DNA of 5,341 bases, taken from an uncultured bacterium (GTDB lineage: Bacteria > Bacillota > Clostridia > Oscillospirales > Ruminococcaceae). Location: positions 1 to 5,341 of the forward strand of contig CAJMQZ010000127.1 of NCBI GenBank assembly GCA_905215595.1, written 5' to 3'. Positions 1 to 5,341 of this stretch are shown piece by piece. The position numbers and the translations under genes were made by a program. Every line of letters begins with the position of its first letter. The stretch's first letter is position 1. The notes beneath the pieces are model-generated. The model had not been told where the DNA came from and made no database searches. It worked only from the letters and a program-made list of their open reading frames with translations.

Positions 1-344
1 CAAAACCGGCACCTTTGCAGCTGGGGGAGCGGTGCGTAGACCTGAATGATGCCATTGTTACCCTGCCAGAGGGCAAAACACTGGCGCTGACTGCTACCGA
101 GCTGGCGCTGACTGCTACCGAGCTGGCGCTGCTGCGGAAATTGGCAGAGAACCGGGGACACATCGTTACCTACGATGCCCTTTGTGCGGCGGTCTGGGGC
201 GCAGATTATTATGGCTGCGAGAACAGTCTGGGGGTACATATCCGGCATCTGCGGGAGAAGCTGGAAGCCGAACCCGGTGCGCCGCAGTTTCTGCGGACGG
301 TACGGGGCATCGGCTATAAGCTGACAAAGGGGGAAGAAGCATGA
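1..344 (+). CDS. OmpR/PhoB-family response regulator, C-terminal DNA-binding part (5' partial)
   Basis: This is the 3' end of a two-component response regulator that binds DNA in the cytoplasm and is presumably phosphorylated by the kinase encoded next. The reading frame is already open at base 3 (Lys-Pro-Ala-Pro-Leu-Gln), so the TTG at 15 is not a real start. The receiver domain lies outside the window, and 113 residues are visible. The OmpR-type winged helix is recognisable: the LTATELALLRKLAENRG start of helix 1, the VTYDALCAAVWG segment, the recognition-helix region NSLGVHIRHLREKLE, and the wing TVRGIGYKL. All are standard for the family. The odd point is a perfect 21-bp tandem duplication at 81-122 that doubles LALTATE at the strand/helix 1 junction. 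The frame stays open, so the gene is not broken, but folding could be affected. The stop overlaps the kinase start (ATGA), indicating one operon. The regulon and the exact subfamily cannot be told. Confidence 0.93.
   Translation, partial: KPAPLQLGERCVDLNDAIVTLPEGKTLALTATELALTATELALLRKLAENRGHIVTYDALCAAVWGADYYGCENSLGVHIRHLREKLEAEPGAPQFLRTVRGIGYKLTKGEEA
81..131 (+). repeat. Perfect 21-bp tandem duplication (about 2.4 copies) inside the response regulator
   Basis: Copy 1 is at 81-101 and copy 2 at 102-122. They are identical and begin CTGGCGCTGACT. A further 9 bases (CTGGCGCTG) of a third copy follow at 123-131. The unit encodes LALTATE and keeps the frame. Compared with the usual family pattern (one 'LT-x-TE-x-x-LL' segment), one unit is extra. 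The perfect identity suggests a recent event such as slipped-strand replication, or an assembly error. Confidence 0.95.
326..333 (+). promoter_or_regulatory. Ribosome binding site of the histidine kinase gene
   Basis: The purine-rich run AAAGGGGG lies within the last codons of the response regulator, 7 bases before the ATG at 341. It supports that start and translational coupling through the ATGA overlap. Confidence 0.7.
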
Positions 345-1708
345 AAACCTTTGTGCGCCTGATCCGGCGGTATGTGCTGGCGGCGGTGGGCATTGTTCTG
401 CTGCTGTTGTTTTCCGGTGTTGCGGTGCTGGGCTGGCTGGGCTGGCAAGAGAGCTGCCGCCTGCCGCAGCGGGAGTATTCCTCCAGCGAGATCGCGGATT
501 CCATGGTGGAGACCGCCGAAGGGCTTGCCTTTGGGGCAGAACGCACCCCGCAGGAGTGGATGAACGGCTACGCGTGGGCGATGGTGCTGGACGATGTGGG
601 AAATATCCGCTGGAGCTACGGCCTGCCGCAGGAGCTGAACCATGCCTACACTCCCGGCGATATCGCCAAATTTGCCCGCTGGTATCTGGCGGATTACCCG
701 GTGTTCTGCTGGACAGAACCCTACGGACTGTTCGTCATCGGGCTGCCAAAGGGAAGCCTGTGGAAGTACAGCATTTACAGCTCACCGGATTTTGCCCTGA
801 GCATGGTGCGGGTGCTCCCGGCGGCAGCGCTGGGAATGCTGCTGCTGGGTCTGGCGCTCTGCTTCTGGTTGAGCTGGCGGGGGGCAAAGCGGCTGGAGAC
901 CGTGGCAAACGGTCTGGATGCGCTGGCGCAGGGGCAGACCGTTCAACTGCCTACGGATGGCTTTGCCGGGGAACTGGCAGAAAAGCTGAACCGGACCGGG
1001 GCGCAGCTGCAAGCCAAAAATGAGATGCTTTCCCGGCGGGACAACGCCCGCACCCAGTGGATCGCAGGGGTCAGCCATGACGTGCGCACCCCGCTGGCGC
1101 TGATCTTAGGCTGGGCGGAGCAGTTGGAACAGGACGCACTTTTGCCGGACAGCTCCCGGCAGAAAGCGGCCGGCATCCGCACCCAGTGCGAAAAGCTGCG
1201 CACCCTCATTGATGACCTGAACCTGACCAGTAAGCTGGAATACGGTGCCCAACCCCTGCGCCGGAAAGACCTCCGGGCAGGGCCGCTGTTCCGGCAGCTG
1301 GTGGCGCAGTTCTGCGAAAGCCCGCTGGCAGAGCACTGCGAGATCACACTGGAACAGGAAGAACCAGCAGAGCAGACAGTGCTTTCGGTGGATGAGGCGC
1401 TGCTGGCACGGCTGCTGGAAAACCTGCTGAACAACAGCGTCCGGCATAACCCAAAGCCGGTGAACATTACCGTGCACACCCGGCGGGTAGGGGAACGCTT
1501 CTGCCTGACCGTAGCGGATGACGGCATCGGCTATCCCTCTGCCGTTCTGGCGGCGCTGAATGCTGCGGAGCCTGCCGAAAATGCGCCCCATATCCTTGGC
1601 TTATATGTAGTGCAGCAGATCGCCGCCGCCCATGGCGGCACGGCAGTGTTCGGGCAGAACACCCCCTGCGGGGCAAAAACGACGGTCTGGCTGCCCGGCC
1701 GGGCGTGA
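341..1708 (+). CDS. Membrane sensor histidine kinase (HAMP-HisKA-HATPase_c)
   Basis: This complete 455-residue kinase autophosphorylates on a histidine and should pass the phosphate to the regulator encoded just upstream. A first membrane helix spans about residues 11-34, preceded by a basic N-terminus. An extracytoplasmic sensor region of about 120 residues follows (35-155), with no domain I recognise, and a second membrane helix at about 156-178. A HAMP-like linker covers about 179-230. The HisKA H-box is SHDVRTPL, with His246 as phosphoacceptor. The ATPase domain shows the N-box (LLENLLNNSVRHN, 358-370, Asn361/Asn365), the G1 box DDGIG (393-397) and a G2 box ILGLYVV (418-424). The stretch between G1 and G2 is short, so the ATP lid is compact. 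All residues needed for kinase activity appear present. The start is supported by a ribosome binding site and the 4-bp overlap with the regulator gene. The signal is unknown; the architecture is common in Firmicutes signalling operons. Confidence 0.95.
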   Translation: MKTFVRLIRRYVLAAVGIVLLLLFSGVAVLGWLGWQESCRLPQREYSSSEIADSMVETAEGLAFGAERTPQEWMNGYAWAMVLDDVGNIRWSYGLPQELNHAYTPGDIAKFARWYLADYPVFCWTEPYGLFVIGLPKGSLWKYSIYSSPDFALSMVRVLPAAALGMLLLGLALCFWLSWRGAKRLETVANGLDALAQGQTVQLPTDGFAGELAEKLNRTGAQLQAKNEMLSRRDNARTQWIAGVSHDVRTPLALILGWAEQLEQDALLPDSSRQKAAGIRTQCEKLRTLIDDLNLTSKLEYGAQPLRRKDLRAGPLFRQLVAQFCESPLAEHCEITLEQEEPAEQTVLSVDEALLARLLENLLNNSVRHNPKPVNITVHTRRVGERFCLTVADDGIGYPSAVLAALNAAEPAENAPHILGLYVVQQIAAAHGGTAVFGQNTPCGAKTTVWLPGRA

Positions 1709-1734
1709 ATAGGACAAAAAATGGCGCAAAAAAC

Positions 1735-1769
1735 AGACCGTTGCTTGCAGTTGTTGCAAACAGCGGTCT
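1735..1769. terminator. Bidirectional intrinsic terminator between convergent genes
   Basis: AGACCG (1735-1740) pairs with CGGTCT (1764-1769). The stem continues through 1741-1743 with 1761-1763 (one G-T wobble), has one C-A mismatch, and then TTGCA (1745-1749) pairs with TGCAA (1755-1759) around the loop GTTGT. For minus-strand transcripts the hairpin is followed by two runs of six U (complement of 1728-1733 and 1716-1721), a strong terminator for the pseudouridine synthase gene, whose stop is 5 bases before the stem. For plus-strand transcripts from the kinase the U-rich tail (TATTGTTAT, then TTTTT at 1782-1786) is broken, so termination is probably weaker. Confidence 0.82.
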
Positions 1770-1774
1770 TATTG

Positions 1775-2764
1775 TTATGCGTTTTTGCTTTTATCCAGTG
1801 CATCAAACTGCTGTAAGATCTGCGGGTCTTTCAGCTTGATGACCTTGCCGGAGAGGTAGTGCAGGGTGTTTTCCTCCGGCACATCCAGAAAGCTGATGCG
1901 TACCGCGCACAGCGCCTGCGTTTTTGTGCCGGTGCGCTCGTTCATCTTGCGGTTGCCGTATTTGATATCGCCCAGCACCGGCTTGCCCAGATAGGCCAGA
2001 TGGGCGCGGATCTGATGGGTGCGCCCGGTGACAAGGCCGATCTTGCACAGGGCAAAGGGCCCGGCGGTGCGCAGCACGTCCACATCCGTGATGATCTGCT
2101 TGCGGCGCTCGTCCTGCGATTGATGGGCGTGGATGCTGACCTTGTTGTTCTTCTCGTCGTGTTCCCACCATGCGGTGAACCGCCCGGACTGGGGAATACC
2201 CACCGTGATGGTGTAGTACTCCTTTTTCAGCAAGTCGGTGCGGATGATCTCGTTCATGTCCCGCAGGGCGGCGTAATTCTTGGCGGCGATCACCAGCCCC
2301 TCGGTGCCGCGGTCCAGCCGGTTGCAGATGCCGGGTTTGAAGCGGTTCTCACCGTGGGGGTCATACTCGCCCTTCTGGGTCAGGTACTGGGTAAAGGCAT
2401 CCACCAGATTGGCGTCACCGGTACGGTCGCTGTGGCACAGCAGATGGGTGGGCTTGTACAGCACTGCGAGGTTCTCGTCCTCGTAGATGACAGTCACCTT
2501 GGGCTGATTAGGCTGCTTTTTGGGGGCAGCCTTCTGCACCGGCTTTGCACCCTCCGGCGGGAAAAACTCGTCGTTGATGTACAGCTCGATCAGATCCCCC
2601 GCCTGCAAACGGTATTCCGGTGCGGCCTTTTTGCCGTTCACCTTCACCCGCTTGTTGCGGAAACTCTTGTACAGCAGGCTGGTGGGAAAATCGCGGGTCA
2701 CGCTCTGCACAAAGCGCGAAAGACGCACGCCGTCATCGTTGGCGGTGGCAGTAAATTGTTTCAT
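1775..2764 (-). CDS. RluA-family RNA pseudouridine synthase with S4 domain
   Basis: This complete 329-residue enzyme should convert specific uridines in RNA, most likely 23S rRNA, to pseudouridine. An S4 RNA-binding domain occupies about residues 12-62 (LSRFVQ, KRVKVNGKK, LQAGDLIELY). A Lys/Pro/Ala/Gln-rich linker at about 72-90 leads to the catalytic domain, which begins with the VIYEDENLAVLYKP strand pattern. The catalytic motif is NRLDRGTEGL (148-157), with Asp151 as the expected nucleophile. The usual family form starts with His (HRLD) and has TSG, so Asn148 and Glu155 are variants. The later motif TGRTHQIRAH (246-255) and GDIKYG (265-270) are intact. Length and domain order fit RluA/RluC/RluD-type enzymes, but the exact target uridine cannot be assigned, so no symbol is given. 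The ATG at 2764 has GAGGA seven bases upstream. The gene is monocistronic, with its own promoter and terminator. Confidence 0.93.
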   Translation of the reverse strand: MKQFTATANDDGVRLSRFVQSVTRDFPTSLLYKSFRNKRVKVNGKKAAPEYRLQAGDLIELYINDEFFPPEGAKPVQKAAPKKQPNQPKVTVIYEDENLAVLYKPTHLLCHSDRTGDANLVDAFTQYLTQKGEYDPHGENRFKPGICNRLDRGTEGLVIAAKNYAALRDMNEIIRTDLLKKEYYTITVGIPQSGRFTAWWEHDEKNNKVSIHAHQSQDERRKQIITDVDVLRTAGPFALCKIGLVTGRTHQIRAHLAYLGKPVLGDIKYGNRKMNERTGTKTQALCAVRISFLDVPEENTLHYLSGKVIKLKDPQILQQFDALDKSKNA

Positions 2765-2771
2765 AAAGCTA

Positions 2772-2776
2772 TCCTC
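2772..2776 (-). promoter_or_regulatory. Ribosome binding site of the pseudouridine synthase gene
   Basis: On the minus strand this reads GAGGA, 7 bases before the ATG at 2764. It confirms the start chosen. Confidence 0.75.
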
Positions 2777-2802
2777 ATCGTTCTTGTCAGAATCATGCTT
2801 TT

Positions 2803-2831
2803 ATAGTAATACAGGCGGGGCGGGAAGTCAA
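2803..2831 (-). promoter_or_regulatory. Promoter of the pseudouridine synthase gene
   Basis: On the minus strand, TTGACT (-35, complement of 2826-2831) is followed after exactly 17 bases by TACTAT (-10, complement of 2803-2808), continuing as TACTATAA. The -35 matches the sigma-70/sigma-A consensus at 5 of 6 positions and the -10 at 4 of 6. The predicted start would leave a leader of roughly 30 bases containing the ribosome binding site. The spacer is very GC-rich (a GGCGGGGCGGG run on the plus strand). Confidence 0.75.
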
Positions 2832-2873
2832 CGCGCATTCCGGTGCAAAATCCGGGTTATTTTTGCAGAACGC

Positions 2874-2902
2874 TTGTGTTTGCGCCGCAAAATGGGTACT
2901 AT
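2874..2902 (+). promoter_or_regulatory. Candidate promoter of the RadC-family gene
   Basis: TTGTGT (2874-2879) and TACTAT (2897-2902) are 17 bases apart. The -35 matches the consensus at only 3 of 6 positions and the -10 at 4 of 6, so this is a modest candidate. The -10 octamer TACTATAA is identical to that of the divergent promoter. The leader would be about 25 bases. No better plus-strand candidate was seen in this gap. Confidence 0.45.
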
Positions 2903-2920
2903 AAGGAGAGAACATAGAAA

Positions 2921-2926
2921 AAGGAG
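2921..2926 (+). promoter_or_regulatory. Ribosome binding site that fixes the RadC-family start
   Basis: AAGGAG lies 7 bases before the ATG at 2934. The same frame is open far upstream, through the divergent gene, so this site and the onset of family similarity decide the start. Confidence 0.85.
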
Positions 2927-2933
2927 TACCGCC

Positions 2934-3653
2934 ATGGCAGAGAATAAACGGCACAAGGGACATCGCCAGCGGATGCGGGAGCGGGTGCAAAGCTACGGGC
3001 TGGACAGTCTGGCCGAGCACGAGGCGCTGGAATATGTGCTTTACCTGACCAACGCCCAGAAGGATACCAACGGCATCGCCCACGACCTGATCGACCGGTT
3101 TGGAGATTTTGCGGCGGTGCTGGAAGCCAGCGAGGAAGAGCTGTGCACCGTAGAGGGCGTAGGCCCCTCTACCGCCCGGATGCTGCATCTGCTGCCCCAG
3201 ATCAGCCGGTACTATGGCCGCAGCCGCACCAGCACCACCCGCTGCATCAAGACCACCGAGCAGATGGGCAGCTATCTGATGGCAAAGTTTGCGTGGTCGG
3301 ACTACGAGCGCGCCATGCTGGTCAGTCTGGACAGCCGCAAGCGGGTGCGCGCCGCCGTCTGGCTGCGGGAGGGCACCTCCGACCGGGTCAGTCTGGATAT
3401 CAAGAACGTGGTGGCTGCCGCCATCAAGGGCGGTACGGATGCCGTGGTGCTCTGCCACAACCACCCCAACGGGGTGGCACTGCCCTCGCTGGAAGATATG
3501 GACGCTACCGGCAGCATTGCCCGGGCACTGGGACTGGTAAATGTGCACCTGCTGGATCACTTTATCCTGACCGACACCGAGTATTTTTCCATGCGGGACG
3601 CCAACCGCCTGCCCATCTACGATTTCAAGACCGGTACGCTTTTCTGGCCGTAA
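2934..3653 (+). CDS. radC: RadC/JAB-domain family protein (JAMM metalloprotease fold)
   Basis: This complete protein has 239 residues, close to the usual RadC length of about 220-240. An N-terminal UPF0758-type helical segment (residues 7-60: HKGHRQRMRERV, GLDSLAEHEALEYVLY) is followed by a helix-hairpin-helix-like region (about 60-90, LCTVEGVGPSTARML). The C-terminal JAB/JAMM domain carries the metal-binding motif HNHPNG (175-180), followed by PS (184-185) and Asp188; His175, His177 and Asp188 would bind zinc. The closing LLDHFILTD segment (206-214) is also typical. The segment before the motif reads SLDIKNVVAAAI, where classical RadC usually has a PRE(V/I)-type sequence, so this may be a RadC-like paralogue. 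The cellular role of the family is unresolved; the old link to DNA repair in E. coli was not upheld. It lies 94 bp before uvrB on the same strand with no clear terminator between, so some read-through is likely. Confidence 0.9.
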   Translation: MAENKRHKGHRQRMRERVQSYGLDSLAEHEALEYVLYLTNAQKDTNGIAHDLIDRFGDFAAVLEASEEELCTVEGVGPSTARMLHLLPQISRYYGRSRTSTTRCIKTTEQMGSYLMAKFAWSDYERAMLVSLDSRKRVRAAVWLREGTSDRVSLDIKNVVAAAIKGGTDAVVLCHNHPNGVALPSLEDMDATGSIARALGLVNVHLLDHFILTDTEYFSMRDANRLPIYDFKTGTLFWP

Positions 3654-3665
3654 AACAAAAAACTG

Positions 3666-3694
3666 TTTACATTATAAAATATGCGTGCTATAAT
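3666..3694 (+). promoter_or_regulatory. uvrB promoter with extended -10
   Basis: TTTACA (-35, 3666-3671) and a perfect TATAAT (-10, 3689-3694) are 17 bases apart. The TGC just before the -10 makes an extended -10 element (TGnTATAAT). This is the best sigma-A promoter in the window and the surrounding DNA is locally AT-rich. Transcription should start near 3701, giving a leader of about 47 bases. No GAAC-N4-GTTC SOS box overlaps it. Confidence 0.85.
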
Positions 3695-3703
3695 ACAACT
3701 TGA

Positions 3704-3723
3704 AACAACAACGGATTGTGGTT
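3704..3723 (+). repeat. Imperfect 20-base dyad in the uvrB leader
   Basis: AACAACAA (3704-3711) can pair with TTGTGGTT (3716-3723) around the loop CGGA, with 7 of 8 positions complementary. It begins just after the predicted transcription start and ends 10 bases before the ribosome binding site. It could be a weak RNA hairpin or a repressor operator; chance is also possible. Confidence 0.4.
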
Positions 3724-3733
3724 ATGCGCGCGG

Positions 3734-3740
3734 AAGGGAG
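3734..3740 (+). promoter_or_regulatory. Ribosome binding site that decides the uvrB start
   Basis: AAGGGAG lies 7 bases before the ATG at 3748. A second in-frame ATG eight codons upstream (3724) has no comparable site before it, so 3748 is preferred. Confidence 0.8.
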
Positions 3741-3747
3741 AAAAACG

Positions 3748-5341
3748 ATGGCAGAGGAAAAATTTGAACTGGTGTCGAACTATGCCCCCACCGGTGACCA
3801 GCCTCAGGCAATCGCGCAGCTGGTGGAGGGGGTGCAGCGGGGCGACCGCTGCCAGACCCTGCTGGGCGTGACCGGCAGCGGCAAAACCTTTACCATGGCC
3901 AACGTCATTGCCCAGTGCAACCGCCCCACGCTGGTGCTGGCGCACAACAAAACGCTGGCGGCACAGCTGTGTACCGAGTTTCGCTCGTTTTTCCCCAACA
4001 ACGCGGTGGAGTACTTCGTCAGCTACTACGACTACTACCAGCCGGAGGCCTACATTCCCAGCACCGATACCTATATTGAAAAGGACAGCGCCATCAACGA
4101 CGAAATCGACCGTCTGCGCCACTCGGCTACGGCGGCGCTTTCCGAGCGGCGGGATGTCATTATTGTGGCATCGGTATCCTGCATCTACTCGCTGGGCGAC
4201 CCCATCGACTACCGCAGCATGGTCATCAGTCTGCGCCCCGGGATGCAGATGGAGCGGGACGAGCTGTGCAAAAAGCTGGTCACCCTGCAATACGAGCGCA
4301 ACGACGTGAATTTTGTGCGCAATAAGTTCCGGGTGCACGGCGACACGGTGGACATTTATCTGGCTTATATGAGTGAGCTTGCCATCCGGGTGGAGTTTTT
4401 CGGGGACGAGATTGACCGCATTACCGAGTTCAACCCCCTGACCGGCTCCAAGCAGAACGTGGTCAAGCACGTTGCTATCTTCCCGGCCAGCCACTATATT
4501 GTCAGCGCCGAAAAAAAGGCCGCTGCGCTGGAAAAGATCCGCGCCGAGTGCGACGCACAGGTCAAGCAGTTCACCGCCGAGGGCAAGCTGATCGAAGCGC
4601 AGCGCATTGCCCAGCGCACCAACTACGATATCGAGATGCTGAACGAGGTGGGCATCTGCAAAGGCATCGAAAACTACTCGGCAGTGCTGTCCGGTCGTGC
4701 GCCGGGCAGTATGCCCACCACCTTGCTGGATTATTTCCCGGAGGATTTTCTGCTCTTCGTGGACGAGAGTCACGTCACCCTGCCGCAGGTGCGCGCCATG
4801 TACGGCGGCGACTACGCCCGCAAAAAAACGCTGGTGGAGTATGGCTTCCGTCTGCCGTCTGCCTTTGATAACCGCCCCCTGAAATTTGAGGAGGTGGAGT
4901 CCAAGCTCAACCAGATGATCTTTGTCTCCGCCACCCCCGGCGAGTACGAGCGCCGGAACAGCTCACAGGTGGCGCAGCAGGTCATCCGTCCCACGGGTCT
5001 TTTGGACCCGGTCATCTCGGTGCGCCCGGTGGAAGGGCAGGTGGTGGACCTGCTGGGCGAGATCAACGCCCGCATCCAGCGGCAGGAGCGGGTGCTTGTG
5101 ACCACCCTGACCAAAAAGATGGCCGAGGATCTCACCGATTACCTCACCGAGCAGGGGATCAAGGTCAAGTATATGCACCACGAGGTGGATACCTTCGAGC
5201 GCATGGAGATCATCAAGGATCTGCGTCTGGGCAGCATCGACGTGGTGGTGGGCATCAACCTGCTGCGCGAAGGTCTGGATCTGCCGGAGGTGAGCCTTGT
5301 GGCCATTCTGGATGCCGACAAGGAGGGCTTTCTGCGCAGCG
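3748..5341 (+). CDS. uvrB: UvrB, excinuclease ABC subunit B (3' partial)
   Basis: UvrB is the damage-verifying DNA helicase-like ATPase of nucleotide excision repair. UvrA loads it onto lesions and it then recruits the nuclease UvrC. Translation from 3748 gives 531 codons with no stop before the window ends; full-length UvrB is about 660-690 residues, so the last part of the helicase region and the C-terminal UVR motif that binds UvrC are outside. Visible landmarks are Walker A GVTGSGKT (40-47), the AHNKTLAAQL segment (65-74), the DNA-clamping beta-hairpin beginning at YYDYYQPEAYIPS (93-105), RLRHSAT (122-128), Walker B-like VDESH (338-342), LVEYGFRLPSAFDNRP (362-377), SATPGEYE (394-401), and helicase motifs in VGINLLREGLDLPEV (501-515). 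All key residues look intact. The N-terminus FELVSNYAPTGDQPQAI is canonical for the family. It has its own strong promoter. Co-orientation with uvrA or uvrC beyond the edge is common but not visible here. Confidence 0.98.
   Translation, partial: MAEEKFELVSNYAPTGDQPQAIAQLVEGVQRGDRCQTLLGVTGSGKTFTMANVIAQCNRPTLVLAHNKTLAAQLCTEFRSFFPNNAVEYFVSYYDYYQPEAYIPSTDTYIEKDSAINDEIDRLRHSATAALSERRDVIIVASVSCIYSLGDPIDYRSMVISLRPGMQMERDELCKKLVTLQYERNDVNFVRNKFRVHGDTVDIYLAYMSELAIRVEFFGDEIDRITEFNPLTGSKQNVVKHVAIFPASHYIVSAEKKAAALEKIRAECDAQVKQFTAEGKLIEAQRIAQRTNYDIEMLNEVGICKGIENYSAVLSGRAPGSMPTTLLDYFPEDFLLFVDESHVTLPQVRAMYGGDYARKKTLVEYGFRLPSAFDNRPLKFEEVESKLNQMIFVSATPGEYERRNSSQVAQQVIRPTGLLDPVISVRPVEGQVVDLLGEINARIQRQERVLVTTLTKKMAEDLTDYLTEQGIKVKYMHHEVDTFERMEIIKDLRLGSIDVVVGINLLREGLDLPEVSLVAILDADKEGFLRS

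Noticed and set aside
15..17. TTG start for the response regulator fragment
   Set aside because: The frame continues to the left edge, and a winged-helix domain of this family normally follows a receiver domain, so this is an internal Leu codon.
1859..2806. Plus-strand open frame (315 codons) opposite the pseudouridine synthase gene
   Set aside because: It is antisense to a gene with intact catalytic motifs, promoter, ribosome binding site and terminator. The translation has no recognisable domain.
2811..2823. G-rich run GGCGGGGCGGG as a quadruplex
   Set aside because: Too few separate G-runs for a standard four-tract quadruplex; it is simply the GC-rich spacer of the minus-strand promoter.
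2520..2933. Upstream in-frame extension of the RadC-family gene
   Set aside because: The frame is open by chance through the divergent gene and its promoter. The strong ribosome binding site at 2921 and the family similarity both begin at 2934.
3656..3668. Possible terminator hairpin after the RadC-family gene (AAACA pairing with TGTTT)
   Set aside because: The stem is short and all but AT-only, and is not followed by a U-tract; it overlaps the uvrB -35 element.
3724..3747. Alternative uvrB start eight codons upstream
   Set aside because: It is in frame but lacks a ribosome binding site at the right distance, and the ATG at 3748 has a good one and matches the usual UvrB N-terminus.
3688..4773. 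Long minus-strand open frame (361 codons) opposite uvrB
   Set aside because: It lies fully antisense to a clear uvrB, has no family pattern, shows His/Val/Gly/Leu-rich low-complexity composition typical of GC-rich antisense frames, and covers the uvrB promoter.

Overview
The window looks like ordinary chromosomal DNA from a GC-rich Gram-positive anaerobe of the Clostridia, possibly Oscillospiraceae/Ruminococcaceae (Faecalibacterium or Subdoligranulum-like). This placement is an inference from protein style, strong AGGAG-type ribosome binding sites and GC-rich codon use; no rRNA or other marker gene is present to confirm it. There is no sign of a mobile element, prophage, CRISPR array, tRNA or rRNA.

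Region 1 (1-1708, + strand) is the end of a two-component system. It holds the winged-helix DNA-binding part of an OmpR/PhoB-type response regulator, cut by the left edge, and a complete membrane sensor histidine kinase that overlaps it by the 4-bp ATGA junction. The regulator carries a perfect 21-bp tandem duplication that adds seven residues at the start of its DNA-binding domain. This is the most unusual thing in the window. The signal sensed cannot be read from the sequence.

Region 2 (1709-2764) is a convergent junction with a shared hairpin terminator at 1735-1769, followed by a complete RluA-family pseudouridine synthase gene on the minus strand.

Region 3 (2765-2933) is a 169-bp divergent promoter region. 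The minus-strand promoter for the pseudouridine synthase is strong. The plus-strand promoter for the RadC/JAB gene is weaker. Both use the same -10 octamer, TACTATAA.

Region 4 (2934-5341, + strand) holds a complete RadC-family JAMM/JAB protein gene and then the first 531 codons of uvrB, the nucleotide excision repair damage-recognition helicase, which runs off the right edge. uvrB has its own near-consensus extended -10 promoter in the 94-bp gap, with a small imperfect dyad just after the predicted transcription start. No canonical SOS box (GAAC-N4-GTTC) was seen before either gene.

Overall this is a signalling operon, an RNA-modification gene and DNA-repair-type genes side by side. I found no convincing new multi-gene system. 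The items worth checking are the regulator duplication, the uvrB leader dyad, the variant motifs of the RadC and RluA proteins, and the promoter architecture.
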